Source: Ambrosia x helenae (lineage: Eukaryota > Streptophyta > Magnoliopsida > Asterales > Asteraceae). Taken from it: a stretch of 64,000 nt of DNA. The stretch spans positions 37,198,204-37,262,203 of the forward strand of contig CM061223.1 of the NCBI GenBank assembly GCA_030844895.1, read 5' to 3'. Under the pieces are notes generated by a model. The model was given only the letters and a program-made list of their open reading frames with translations. It made no database searches and was not told the DNA's origin. Below, piece by piece: positions 53,058 through 64,000 of this stretch; positions within the stretch are counted from its first letter, which is position 1, and each line of letters opens with the position of its first letter. The position numbers and the translations under genes are program-made.

Positions 53058-55890
53058 TGTCACACCCCAACAGCGCACAGCGGAAAGCAAGTCATGAGGT
53101 AACGGAAGTTGTTACCATAAGGTTTAGCAGATCACATAAAGTTACATGTGGACATCTTGCTAACACCCTCTAGTGAAACGTTGTTTTATTTTCGTAATAA
53201 ACGAACATTGTTGGAAACAAGAAAACAAGATTTACCAAGATGAAGCGAAAATTTAAGTTAATATTGTATTACAAAACACAAATAAAAACATAGTTTTAAA
53301 TAGAATTATTTAGATATTTAGGTCCCAACATCATGTCCACCGTAGTGCCCTAGCCAAACCACTCTCATTTAACCTATGCATCAGTACCTAAAAAACATGC
53401 TTAAAAACATCAACAATATGTTGGCAAGTTCACAGGTTTATGAGTAATAGTAAACTTTCAGTTTAATAATAACATATGATCGATCAGTACTAAAATAGAA
53501 TCAAGTAGAGTCGCAAAAGTCTACAAGTATGATGTATCCTAAGGCTCTTAATCAATCCATAACTTGGTTCCCGTGGTGGCCTCTCCGCGAGAGGTACTTT
53601 TTGGAGGTTATGTTCATTTTTCAAGCAGATTTCAACCCAGCTAAATCATGAAAACGGGGGCATCAACCCAATAGTACTACAACATAAACAACGGCCTTTT
53701 CCGAAGGCTAATGATTAAGATGTGCTGGCAGAGAGAGTGGCAACCCGTCGGTTGACACTGTTGTCACATTATAACAAACGTACCCACCGGTGCACTATCC
53801 TAAGGGAATCAATATTCTATTTTTATAGTCTATCGCATCATATAAGCATGTTAATCCCCCACTTTGTAAATCGTTCAAAAACATTTAAAAAGAAATGGGG
53901 CCGTGAACTCACCTTAGTGCAATACTCCTGGGAAATTTCCAATCCCGATCACAATCCTTCACCTAAATCACCTCCCATATCGTAAGTCGATTTAGTAACC
54001 ATACTAAGTTCAATTAAGTTATTCACCAAATTATCCCGACTTAGTACCAATAAATCCCGGATTTTAATTATGTACCGGGCCACTTTCAGGGCATAGTTTC
54101 GCACTGTAAGCTCCCTTATCAAGGTAAACACCTAATATACATTGATTAGTGCTTAATATACTACATTTTCACCTATAAAATCATTTTAAATTAGATCTAC
54201 ATGCATGCATTTCTAGTGCACAAATTTATCGATATTATGCGTTTTTTCGCGTCCTTGGCCATTATTCTTAAGTTTTAACCTTAAGTCTTTCATGTTAACC
54301 TTATAATACCTTATTTATTACCAAAATAAGTCTTTCATGTTAACCTTGAATTTTGAATGTACACATTAAAGTGTTTGAAGCATAAAAATAATTTTTATAA
54401 AATTATTTCATTTAAAATAGATTTTTAAATCTATTTATTACAAATTGCCAACAATTAACTTTAATATTCAAAAATACTAAAATTAAAGAATTTCTATTTT
54501 AAAAATCATATTTCTGTTCTAAATGATTAAAAGTAATTTGTATAAAATTTTGGTGCAAAAATGATGAAAATTGGATTTATTATGATTTAATTATGATTAA
54601 ATCTAACAAAAATCGATTAAAAATATAAAATAATTGATTTTACTGAATTAAAAATTATTTCAGTAAAGTTTAACTTTATAAAAAGTCAGGATAATTTTTG
54701 GAGAGTTTAATAAAATTGTTTTGATATATAAATGGATTTTTATAAATATAATAGTATAAAAATGATTTAATTATTATAAATACTAAATAAATGAATTTCT
54801 GAAAAATAAAAATTGTAAATAAAACTTTTATCTCAGATTAAACAAATATAATTTTTTTTTTAGAATTTATAAAATGGTTTTGATATTTTAAAATGAATTT
54901 AAAAGATTAAAAGGTTTAATATATATATATAATAGTTTTGTTTTAAAAAAATAAAAGGAACAAAAAGGGGGTAGTAGCCGGGACTCGAACCCGGTTCCCT
55001 TCTGTATCAAACCCAGGTCACAACCACTTGGCCTAGGCCAGTGGTTGTGATGTTTTCTGTTTAAAAATAAATAAATACAATACGCGATTCAAAGTTTATC
55101 CCCAATTCTAACGAACGAACCCTAGAATTTGCAATTGGGCAAATCAGCCAACTTGAGCCCGATTAATGTTGGGGCTTTTGTTGGTTGATCGCCGACTAAT
55201 AAAACCCACCAAAGAAAAGTAACTCACAGTGTTGTTATACGTATGATTGTCGGGTCAAAGCAAAAGTCAAACGACGAACAAGATTATTATAATCAGTGTG
55301 ATTCAGAGATAATTGGAGGTTGAGAGAGAGTTGTGAGCGAGTATTCAAGGTTCGCAGAGGGTCTATTTATATTGTGGATCAAAGGGTTGGGTTAATTGGA
55401 AAGTTGACCTACAATTCAATTCATACGCGTATAGTTTAAAAATTGGTCAACGATTTGTTATAATTGACGTGTAATCGCGTTACACAAGGCCGATAATCAC
55501 ACGAATTTACCATATAAAGATCAATCAAGCATTGATCTTGATTGATTGTTCAAACGCGTCCAAGGCAGTTGACTTTTACGAGTCAGACTGCAGTTCTAAA
55601 AGTGTGTATATAATTAATTGGTGCCGGGTTTATTCCAAAAAGATGGTTCAGCCCAGTTGGTTGTGCTTGTGTGTGGGTTTGGTTGGGCCGGTCTTGGCGC
55701 GGGTTTGAATCCCGGCCAAGACAACTATTTTTTTTATAATTTTCAATACCACACACATATATAATATTATATATATAATATTAGGGTTCCACAAATGCGA
55801 CAAAATAATAAATGCGACGAATAAGATGAAACTTGACGTTTTATTAATGATGAACGTGTAACGTACAAGTTTTTAATGCGTAATGTTACA
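53058..55890 (-). repeat. L3: chimeric Gypsy D/E LTR, now the 3' LTR of Gypsy E
   Basis: Has the same D-to-E join as L2 (54328-54348), so both derive from one event. It ends GTAATGTTACA directly at the Gypsy E polypurine tract. Its partner 5' LTR (61100) is pure E, so the two LTRs of this element no longer match in their outer part. Confidence 0.85.
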
Positions 55891-55903
55891 GTCTCCCCTA
55901 CTT
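55891..55903 (-). other. polypurine tract of Gypsy E
   Basis: The minus strand reads AGTAGGGGAGAC directly before the LTR. Confidence 0.8.
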
Positions 55904-58098
55904 TTAGGAACTTCGTCCCGAAGTTGGAGTTGGAGAGTCTGGTGGAAAAAGATGTGGATACTTCGACTTCATCTGGTCTTTACGTTCCCAAGTGAACTCT
56001 GGGCCTCGTTTAGATTCCCAACGAACCTTAACGATTGGAATACGACTGCGCTTGAGTTTCTTGACCCCAGTGTCAATAATCTCGACGGGTTTCTCGATAA
56101 TGTGCATGCATTCATCGATTTGCACATCCTCAAGAGGAACATGAAGGTTCTCATCTGCTAAGCATTTCTTGAGATTCGAAACATGGAAGGTCGGATGAAC
56201 ATTGCTTAGCTCAGGTGGAAGATCAAGCTTGTAAGCCACTTTTCCAACTCTGTCAAGAATTTTGAAGGGGCCTACGTATCGAGGAGCTAGTTTTCCCTTT
56301 CTACCGAAACGAATTACTCCTTTCCAAGGGGATACCTTAAGTAGCACAAGGTCCCCAACTTGAAATTCCAAGGGTTTACGACGTTTATCAGCATAACTCT
56401 TTTGGCGACTTCTAGCCTTGAGAAGATTATCCTGAATAAGCTGGATTTTGTCTGTGGTTTCCTGGATTAGTTCGGGTCCAGTAATACGAGCTTCACCAAT
56501 CTCAGTCCAACAGACAGGAGAACGACATTTCCGACCATAGAGTGCCTCAAAAGGAGCCATGTTAATGCTGGCGTGATAACTGTTGTTGTATGAAAACTCA
56601 ACCAAAGGAAGATGAGAATCCCATGCGCCACCAAAATCGATGACACATGCCCTGAGCATGTCCTCAAGTGTCTGGATGGTTCGTTCAGTCTGACCATCCG
56701 TTTGAGGGTGATAAGCAGTGCTCAGGTTCAACTTGGTACCCAAAGCATCTTGTAGAGATCCCCAAAAGTGAGAGGTGAAACGACCATCGCGATCAGAAAT
56801 AATGTCCAAAGGTATACGTGACGACATACGATTTCACTTACGTACATCTTTGCCAACTTTTCCACAGAATACTTCTCACGAATAGGTAGAAAGTGAGCTG
56901 ACTTGGTCAAACGATCGACGATTACCCAAATACTGTCAAAACCTTTGGGTGTGCGAGGGAGTTTGGTGATGAAATCCATAGCTATGCTCTCCCATTTCCA
57001 GACAGGAATCTCTGGTTGTTCAAGCATACCAGATGGTCGTTGATGTTCAGCCTTAACCTTGGAACAAGTGAGGCATTTTGCAACGAAAAGAGCAATGTCT
57101 TTCTTCATACCAGGCCACCAATAAGAATAACGAAGATCTTGGTACATCTTGTCAGCTCCAGGATGAATAGAATAACGAGACTTATGAGCCTCGTTCATGA
57201 GAAAAGTACGAAGATCATCACGGTCGGGAATCCACAGTCGGTTAAGGAAATAAAGGAGACCATCGGGTTTGGTTTCAAGTTGAGTCTCAGCACCACAAGA
57301 CATTTCATCGTACATGTTACCTTGGGTGACTGATGTGTGTTGAGCCTGGAGAATGCGATCCTGAAGATCAGTACGAACTCTCGCACATTGGAGTTTGACA
57401 CGCTCTTTACGACTAAGTGCGTCAGCCACAACATTCGCCTTGCCAGGATGGTAGCGAATTTCGCAATCATAGTCGTTAAGTAATTCGACCCAACGTCGTT
57501 GCCTCATGTTAAGATTCTTTTGATCGAAGACATGTTGGAGACTTTTGTGGTCCGTGAACACCACACATTTGGTCCCATACAGATAATGTCTCCAAATCTT
57601 GAGTGCAAAGACAACAGCGCCCAATTCAAGATCATGGGTGGTATAATTTTTCTCGTGAGTCTTGAGTTGTCGAGACGCATAAGCAATAACCTTTCCTCGT
57701 TGCATGAGAACACAACCAAGACCCTGGTTCGATGCATCACAGTAGACCACGAAATCATCATTACCATCAGGTAGAGACAAGATAGGAGCTTCACAGAGTT
57801 TCAGCTTAAGAGTTTCAAATGCTTCCTCTTGCTTAGGTCCCCACTCATAAGGTTTACCCTTGTGAGTTAAGGTAGTGAGAGGAACAGCGATCTTGGAGAA
57901 ATTGGCGATGAATCAACGATAATAACCAGCCAAACCAAGAAAAGAACGGACTTCCGTTGGAGTGGTAGGAACACTCCAATTCTTCACAGCTTCGATCTTT
58001 GCAGGATCAACATGAATTCCGTTCATATCAATGACATGTCCCAAAAATTGAACTTCTTTAAGCCAAAATTCGCATTTTGAGAACTTGGCGTACAGTTG
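55904..58098 (-). pseudogene. Gypsy E pol, RT end-RNase H-integrase-chromodomain-like
   Basis: In the frame of the upstream gag-pol, after a TAA at about 58099 that replaces a Glu codon (LLKK*QLYAKF), the protein continues through the RT connection. A TGA replaces Arg near 57913 (YYR*F). RNase H follows (FVVYCDASNQGLGCVLM, 57700s) and then the integrase zinc region (HKSRYSIHPGADKMYQDL) and core. Near 56825 one base is missing (CRHVYLW where the family has a Gly-containing loop), shifting to the frame of 55904-56827. That frame carries DIISDRDGRFTSHFW, NGQ-like HPQTDGQTERTIQTLE and the C-terminal GPEFTWERKDQMKSKYPHLF typical of Tekay/Del chromoviruses. Two stops and one frameshift are the only lesions seen. 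Confidence 0.85.
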
Positions 58099-60549
58099 TT
58101 ATTTCTTTAGGAGACTCAAGATAGAGTGAAGATGTTGCTCGTGATCGGATTTTGATTTAGAGTAAATCAAAATATCATCGATGAAAACAATCACGAATTT
58201 GTCGAGATAGGGTCTACAAACCCGATTCATCAAATCCATAAATACTGCGGGATCATTGGTCAACCCAAAAGGCATAACCATGAATTCATAGTGACCGTAG
58301 CGAGTGCGAAAAGCTGTCTTGGGAATATCTTCATCGTGGACTCTAAGCTGATGATAACCAGAACGGAGATCAATCTTCGAGAAGTGGGTTGCTCCTTGAA
58401 GTTGATCGAAGAGATCGTCAATCCTAGGAAGCGGATAACGATTCTTGATGGTGAGTTTGTTGAGTTCACGGTAGTCAATACACATCCGAAGAGAACCATC
58501 CTTCTTTTTAACGAATAAGACAGGGGCTCCCCATGGAGAAGAACTAGGGCGAATGAACCCTTTATCAGAAAGTTCCTGTAATTGACTAGCAAGTTCTTGC
58601 ATCTCAGAGGGTGCAAGACGATAAGGAGCTTTAGCGATAGGATTAGCACCAGGAACAAGATCAATACGAAACTCCACTTGTCGAGCAGGAGGCAAACCAG
58701 GTAAATCCTCTGGAAAGACTTCAGGATAGTCTCGAATAATAGGAATGTCTTGGATACTTTTGCCTTTGTCCTTCTTCTCTATCACGTTAGCTAAGAAGGT
58801 TGTATACCCCTTTCGTAAGTACTTTTGGGCAGTAGTACAAGACATAAGCTTAAGCTCACCACAGGGTTTCTCACCATAGATCTTCAAAATCTCACCAGAT
58901 TCGAGAGGAATGCGTATGACTTTCTCGAAGCACAGAATTTCGGCACGATGAGTTGACAACCAGTCCATGCCTACTATAACATCAAAACTACCAAGATGCA
59001 TAGGGATAAGATCGATAGGGAAGGTATGATCATCGAGATTCAACAAGCAGTTACGAATAATAGAGTCGATCGAAATAGACTTCCCGTTAGCTACCTCTAC
59101 CACGAAAGGGTCTTCTAGATTAGTGTGGGGTAAGTTAAGTAAAGGTTCAAACTTCAGTGACACGAATGACTTATCAGCTCCTGAATCAAATAATATGGAT
59201 GCATAGTGGTTATTAATGAGAAACGTACCATTCACCACTTCGTTGTTGTCACGAGCCTGATTAGCGTTGAGATTGTAGGCGCGACCTCGAGCACCTTGGT
59301 TCTGGTTGCGGTTCTGGTTTTGGTTTTGGTTCTGATTTTGGTTTTGGTTACGGTTACGATTAGGGCAGTTGTTGATGTAGTGATTAGGGTTGCCACACTC
59401 GTAGCATTGACCACGAGTAGGCCTGTTGTTTTGTTGGTTGGGAGCTGGGTTATTGTTGTCTTGGGTAGCAGGAGATCGACAGACGTTCACCAGGTGACCG
59501 TATCTTTGACACTTAGTACAAAATCGACATGGCACCTGCGTGGGATGGTGGTACTTGCAAGTGTTGCACAAAGGGTGAGGTCCGGTGTATGGTTTCTTGG
59601 CTGGGTTTTGGGCAGCAGGTGGAGTAGCAGCAACCATATAGTTTCTAGCCTTGCGCTTTTTGTTGCTTGAGGTCTCAGGCTTGACTTCAATTGCAGGCTG
59701 TGGAGTGTCTTTGGCAACAGTCTTCTTAGTGCCCTTGCGAACGAGAGTACCGTTCTTCACGTGATTATCAGTAAGAGTGGCCGCTAGACGTTTGGCCTCT
59801 TCCAGAGTTGCAGGATTTCTACCCCAAACGGTGTCCTGGATTTGCATGGGCAGACCACCGATGTACTTCTCGATGGCTACCGGCAGAGGAGTAACTTTGT
59901 GAGGCAACAATAAGCTAAGCTCATGAAAGCGGGTGTTGTAGGCAAGGTTTTCCCCACTATCTTGAGCTAAGGTGTGGAACTCATCCTCAAGCTTTTTAAC
60001 TTCATTGCAAGGACATAACTCCTCTTTCATGATCTCTTTGACTTGGTCCCATGTCATAGCAAGAGCAATCTCGGCCCCACGAGTACGCTTTTCTTCATTC
60101 CACCAAGTGAGTGCTCGTTTATGGAGAACACTCATGGCGTAACGAACCTTGAAATTGTTGGGGCACTCACTGTTGATGAAGGTATTCTCAATACCCTCAA
60201 ACCATTGGAGGAGTCCAGTAGCTCCTTCTTCACCGCTGAACTTTGGAGGGTTACAAGAGTTGAAATGTTTAAGGGTGCAGGCTTGGGGTCCATTTCCATT
60301 GCCATTGCCGTTCCCGTTCCCGTTGTTGTGACCATTCCCGTTGCCGTTCAATTGGATGACCTGAGCAAGTAAATTGGGAACCAGAGTTGCGATTTGCTGC
60401 GCCATTTGTTGAGAAATGATCGCAGCCAGTTGAGCATCGACCCCATTGTTGTTGTGGTTAGGAACTTGGTCATGGTTGTGGTTATGGTTATCACCACCTT
60501 CTTCGTGGTTCTCACCATTGTTGTTGCGAGTGCTGCGACGAGGAGGCAT
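58099..60549 (-). CDS. gag-pol: Gypsy E Gag-protease-RT (816 codons, truncated by a stop)
   Basis: I chose the ATG at 60549 (MPPRRSTRNNNGE). An Asn/Gly/His-rich front precedes the Retrotrans_gag core (KFSGEEGATGLLQWFEGIEN, ALTWWNEEKRTRG) and zinc knuckles (CTKCQRYGHLVNVC and CYECGNPNHYINNC, about residues 350-405). An NQNQ repeat links to the protease (ILFDSGADKSFVSLKFE, near 455). Reverse transcriptase then runs from YRLAPSEMQELASQLQEL (near 645) through CIDYRELNKLTIKNRYPLPR to VFIDDILIYSKS (near 787). A TAA at 58099 stops it shortly after the catalytic Asp pair. Gag and protease appear intact; Pol is cut. The gene is a single frame, without the ORF0 seen in Gypsy D. Confidence 0.9.
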   Translation of the reverse strand: MPPRRSTRNNNGENHEEGGDNHNHNHDQVPNHNNNGVDAQLAAIISQQMAQQIATLVPNLLAQVIQLNGNGNGHNNGNGNGNGNGNGPQACTLKHFNSCNPPKFSGEEGATGLLQWFEGIENTFINSECPNNFKVRYAMSVLHKRALTWWNEEKRTRGAEIALAMTWDQVKEIMKEELCPCNEVKKLEDEFHTLAQDSGENLAYNTRFHELSLLLPHKVTPLPVAIEKYIGGLPMQIQDTVWGRNPATLEEAKRLAATLTDNHVKNGTLVRKGTKKTVAKDTPQPAIEVKPETSSNKKRKARNYMVAATPPAAQNPAKKPYTGPHPLCNTCKYHHPTQVPCRFCTKCQRYGHLVNVCRSPATQDNNNPAPNQQNNRPTRGQCYECGNPNHYINNCPNRNRNQNQNQNQNQNQNRNQNQGARGRAYNLNANQARDNNEVVNGTFLINNHYASILFDSGADKSFVSLKFEPLLNLPHTNLEDPFVVEVANGKSISIDSIIRNCLLNLDDHTFPIDLIPMHLGSFDVIVGMDWLSTHRAEILCFEKVIRIPLESGEILKIYGEKPCGELKLMSCTTAQKYLRKGYTTFLANVIEKKDKGKSIQDIPIIRDYPEVFPEDLPGLPPARQVEFRIDLVPGANPIAKAPYRLAPSEMQELASQLQELSDKGFIRPSSSPWGAPVLFVKKKDGSLRMCIDYRELNKLTIKNRYPLPRIDDLFDQLQGATHFSKIDLRSGYHQLRVHDEDIPKTAFRTRYGHYEFMVMPFGLTNDPAVFMDLMNRVCRPYLDKFVIVFIDDILIYSKSKSDHEQHLHSILSLLKK

Positions 60550-61084
60550 GATCTGTAATAGACACAATGAAATGAATGAGAATTCATATAAGGAATGTAA
60601 TCATTTATTCATTAATTAAAACGAATAAACGAAAACGTTGACTTATCAAAGATTCTAAATTCTAATAACATATGAAGACATGCTTTAGCCTATAAGTGAA
60701 CACTCATCCCGAGAATTCCCAGGTAGGCATCCGGGTCCCTCGTCTGATTGGGATATATGCGCAATGCCAGCCTAGACAGAAGACTCAGAATACAGGCGTT
60801 CACCCTTCCAGATTGCACGTGTTCGTTATTAAAATCTAGAACTTCGACGAGATCTCAAGGGGGTTCAGGTTAAACCTGAGGATTTTGTCCTATAAATCTA
60901 ATGGTGGATCAGGATTGCAGCAGACAGATAAGAGTAATCATATGTAGGTTTAGGGTTATAAGGCATAGGATAAGGATAGGATTAGGGAAGCAATTAGGGT
61001 TACAAGTAGGAGAAGCAAGTACTGTTTAAGTCCCTAAGGTTATAGTCTAGATTATTTCTAATAACCTAATTCCCTATAACCAAG
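60550..61084 (-). other. Gypsy E leader, non-coding
   Basis: About 535 bases between the gag start and the primer site with no convincing frame. Confidence 0.6.
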
Positions 61085-61096
61085 GCTCTGATACCA
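61085..61096 (-). other. primer-binding site, tRNA-Met type (Gypsy E)
   Basis: The minus strand reads TGGTATCAGAGC, three bases from the LTR edge at 61100. Confidence 0.9.
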
Positions 61097-61099
61097 ATC

Positions 61100-63585
61100 T
61101 GTAACACCCCAACCGATGGCGGAAACATCGGGGTGCCACGTATTGATGATTGTTTTCAGTAGCACATGGTATAATATAAATTTTAAATAATTCATTCAAA
61201 CATAATATCCAAAATGTGAAATGATGTCTAAGAATTCAAATACATAATATCAAATAACAACTTCAATAACTTCAAATAAACTTCAAGTAAAATCCTCATG
61301 CTAACTCAAGCCTCAGCTTCATTGTTACCTGAAACATGTTAATTTTGAAAGTATTTTGGGTCAACATAAGTTGGTGAGAATTACATAGGTTTTTGATAAT
61401 AAAATGAATAAAATGTTGTGCAATTCATGTGTCATGTTAATCTAGCCCATATGTGAGAACATACTAGAAATAAATCGAGTGCATAATCAACCCTGTTGAC
61501 TGTTATAAAATGATACATACCATACACTTATGGTCCAATTGAATATGTTATGCGATAACAAACACCCACGTAACCTTTGTAGGAGGCACGTATCCGGGTG
61601 GGATTGTCAGTCCAATAGATCTATCAATGTATACCGTCGGCTGATCAATGTTAATGATTATGCTAGAATGGTGCTTACTCTAATCATGCTCAAGACATAA
61701 TGCAACATAGAAAACACATAGACACATTGATGATTGAATTGCAATGATAATGTTATAACATGTTTCACCCCAAAAATGATGATAAATAAAAGGGGCTATG
61801 TAAAACTCACCTTAGCAAATGTTAAACTTGTTGAAAAGATGAAATAATTGTGTTGCCCAAAATGATTCCAAATATCACCCTATAATAAGGTAATATATAA
61901 TAAGTCTAAGTCTAATTAACTTATATGTGTATCCTAGGGTTTCGATTTGGGGATAATCAATTGTTGAAATTAAATTAAAATGTTAATTAATAAAGGAAAA
62001 TTTGATAATTAATAAAAGAAGGTCTTTTAATAAAATTTGAATTTTGAATGTACACATTAAAGTGTTTGAAGCATAAAAATAATTTTTATAAAATTATTTC
62101 ATTTAAAATAGATTTTTAAATCTATTTATTACAAATTGCCAACAATTAACTTTAATATTCAAAAATACTAAAATTAAAGAATTTCTATTTTAAAAATCAT
62201 ATTTCTGTTCTAAATGATTAAAAGTAATTTGTATAAAATTTTGGTGGAAAAATGATGAAAATTGGATTTATTATGATTTAATTATGATTAAATCTAACAA
62301 AAATCGATTAAAAATATAAAATAATTGATTTTACTGAATTAAAAATTATTTCAGTAAAGTTTAACTTTATAAAAAGTCAGGATAATTTTTGGAGAGTTTA
62401 ATAAAATTGTTTTGATATATAAATGGATTTTTATAAATATAATAGTATAAAAATGATTTAATTATTATAAATACTAAATAAATGAATTTCTGAAAAATAA
62501 AAATTGTAAATAAAACTTTTATCTCAGATTAAACAAATATAATTTTTTTTTTAGAATTTATAAAATGGTTTTGATATTTTAAAATGAATTTAAAAGATTA
62601 AAAGGTTTAATATATATATATATAATAGTTTTGTTTTAAAAAAATAAAAGGAACAAAAAAGGGGGTAGTAGCCGGGACTCGAACCCGGTTCCCTTCTGTA
62701 TCAAACCCAGGTCACAACCACTTGGCCTAGGCCAGTGGTTGTGATGTTTTCTGTTTAAAAATAAATAAATACAATACGCGATTCAAAGTTTATCCCCAAT
62801 TCTAACGAACGAACCCTAGAATTTGCAATTGGGCAAATCAGCCAACTTGAGCCCGATTAATGTTGGGGCTTTTGTTGGTTGATCGCCGACTAATAAAACC
62901 CACCAAAGAAAAGTAACTCACAGTGTTGTTATACGTATGATTGTCGGGTCAAAGCAAAAGTCAAACGACGAACAAGATTATTATAATCAGTGTGATTCAG
63001 AGATAATTGGAGGTTGAGAGAGAGTTGTGAGCGAGTATTCAAGGTTCGCAGAGGGTCTATTTATATTGTGGATCAAAGGGTTGGGTTAATTGGAAAGTTG
63101 ACCTACAATTCAATTCATACGCGTATAGTTTAAAAATTGGTCAACGATTTGTTATAATTGACGTGTAATCGCGTTACACAAGGCCGATAATCACACGAAT
63201 TTACCATATAAAGATCAATCAAGCATTGATCTTGATTGATTGTTCAAACGCGTCCAAGGCAGTTGACTTTTACGAGTCAGACTGCAGTTCTAAAAGTGTG
63301 TATATAATTAATTGGTGCCGGGTTTATTCCAAAAAGATGGTTCAGCCCAGTTGGTTGTGCTTGTGTGTGGGTTTGGTTGGGCCGGTCTTGGCGCGGGTTC
63401 GAATCCCGGCCAAGACAACTATTTTTTTTTATAATTTTCAATACCACACACATATATAATATTATATATATAATATTAGGGTTCCACAAATGCGACAAAA
63501 TAATAAATGCGACGAATAAGATGAAACTTGACGTTTTATTAATGATGAACGTGTAACGTACAAGTTTTTAATGCGTAATGTTACA
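61100..63585 (-). repeat. L4: Gypsy E 5' LTR, intact (2486 bp)
   Basis: Runs from TGTAACACCCC to GTAATGTTACA (inverted ends TGTAACA/TGTTACA). The first 0.94 kb (61100-62040) is the part replaced in L2 and L3. Contains both tRNA-like modules (B boxes at 62685-62695 and 63396-63406). Followed by GCTAC at 63586-63590. Confidence 0.9.
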
Positions 63586-64000
63586 GCTACAGTACGTGCC
63601 GCGGGCTCACCTGTCAACACTGGATAATCTGCCGCCGATGAAGACTCACCCAACTCATACGTGCATGGTATGCCTTCGATCTCTGCCCAGTCCTTTAGCT
63701 TCTTAGGCAACCATTCCCAGGAAACTAACTCAACCTTACTGGTCGACGACTGTCCCTCGGTATCCATCGGTCACTTGCGTATAGGTAACGTAGCAATCGC
63801 TGGAGTGCTAATCTCAGTATCTCTGGGCTGTGACCTGAACATAGCGAAAAGACCGTCGTTCCTAGGCTCTGAGGGCAACATGAATGCAGGTATAGGCTCT
63901 TCTGTGATCGGCGCCCTAACCACATGCTCTGTGTCAGCAGTCGGTGCAACTATCAGTTCCACTTTAGCTGGAGCCACAAGTACAGGGATATACGGATCCT
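63586..64000 (-). pseudogene. Gypsy D leader with ORF0 N-terminal half (copy 3, cut by window end)
   Basis: Matches 48817-49231 almost perfectly, including the TGA lesion near 63771. The primer site and a Gypsy D 5' LTR should follow outside the window. This is the original right flank of the Gypsy E insertion. Confidence 0.8.

Overview
The window is plant nuclear DNA made almost entirely of nested transposable elements; no complete host gene was recognised. LTR retrotransposons with tRNA-Met-type and tRNA-Asp-type primer sites, Tekay/Del-like Gypsy chromovirus proteins, Athila-lineage Gypsy proteins, SIRE-like Copia proteins and a hAT transposase all point to a flowering plant. The accessory ORFs (a long ORF downstream of Copia pol, and a coiled-coil ORF upstream of Gypsy gag) resemble ones I associate with Asteraceae genomes. 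That assignment is inference, not proof.

Layout. 1-2725: debris of Copia element A (a gag fragment on the minus strand, then an ORF3 remnant, polypurine tract and 3' LTR on the plus strand). 2726-8461: Athila-lineage element A on the minus strand, with a 2.7-kb LTR that carries a small non-autonomous hAT. 8462-9594: a microsatellite, a promoter-plus-first-exon-like fragment and a Copia-like LTR. 9595-22617: Athila-lineage element B (minus; gag and a broken LTR). Its LTR is split by rearranged Copia element B (11276-18160) and by a hAT element with a decayed transposase (18202-21616).

22618 to beyond the window: one nested complex. Gypsy D (minus) starts with its 3' LTR at 22618-25455 and runs through pol and gag to 31110, where Gypsy E inserted with target duplication GCTAC. 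A solo E LTR now sits there (31111-32976 plus 48198-48816). A young, complete, 15.2-kb Copia element C (32977-48192, duplication CAAAC) lies inside that solo LTR. Right of it follow two 3.54-kb tandem units (D leader plus a chimeric D/E LTR), then the E interior (55891-61099), an intact E 5' LTR (61100-63585) and another D leader copy running off the end.

Main discovery: Copia C. Its two 513-bp LTRs differ at one base by eye. It encodes a 1388-residue Gag with two distant zinc knuckles, a Pol interrupted by one apparent 1-base frameshift, and a separate 1191-residue ORF3. Before ORF3 there appears to be a TATA box, a GT-AG leader intron and a start codon just after the acceptor. This mirrors the arrangement before gag. 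About 40 copies of a short GGTCGAA/GGGCGAA-type motif, in both orientations, are packed into the LTR promoter, the gag leader, the ORF3 promoter and the ORF3 intron. Other notable structures are divergent tRNA-like Pol III-type modules in the E LTR, the amplified chimeric LTR, and two Copia remnants in which gag and ORF3 lie in opposite orientations.
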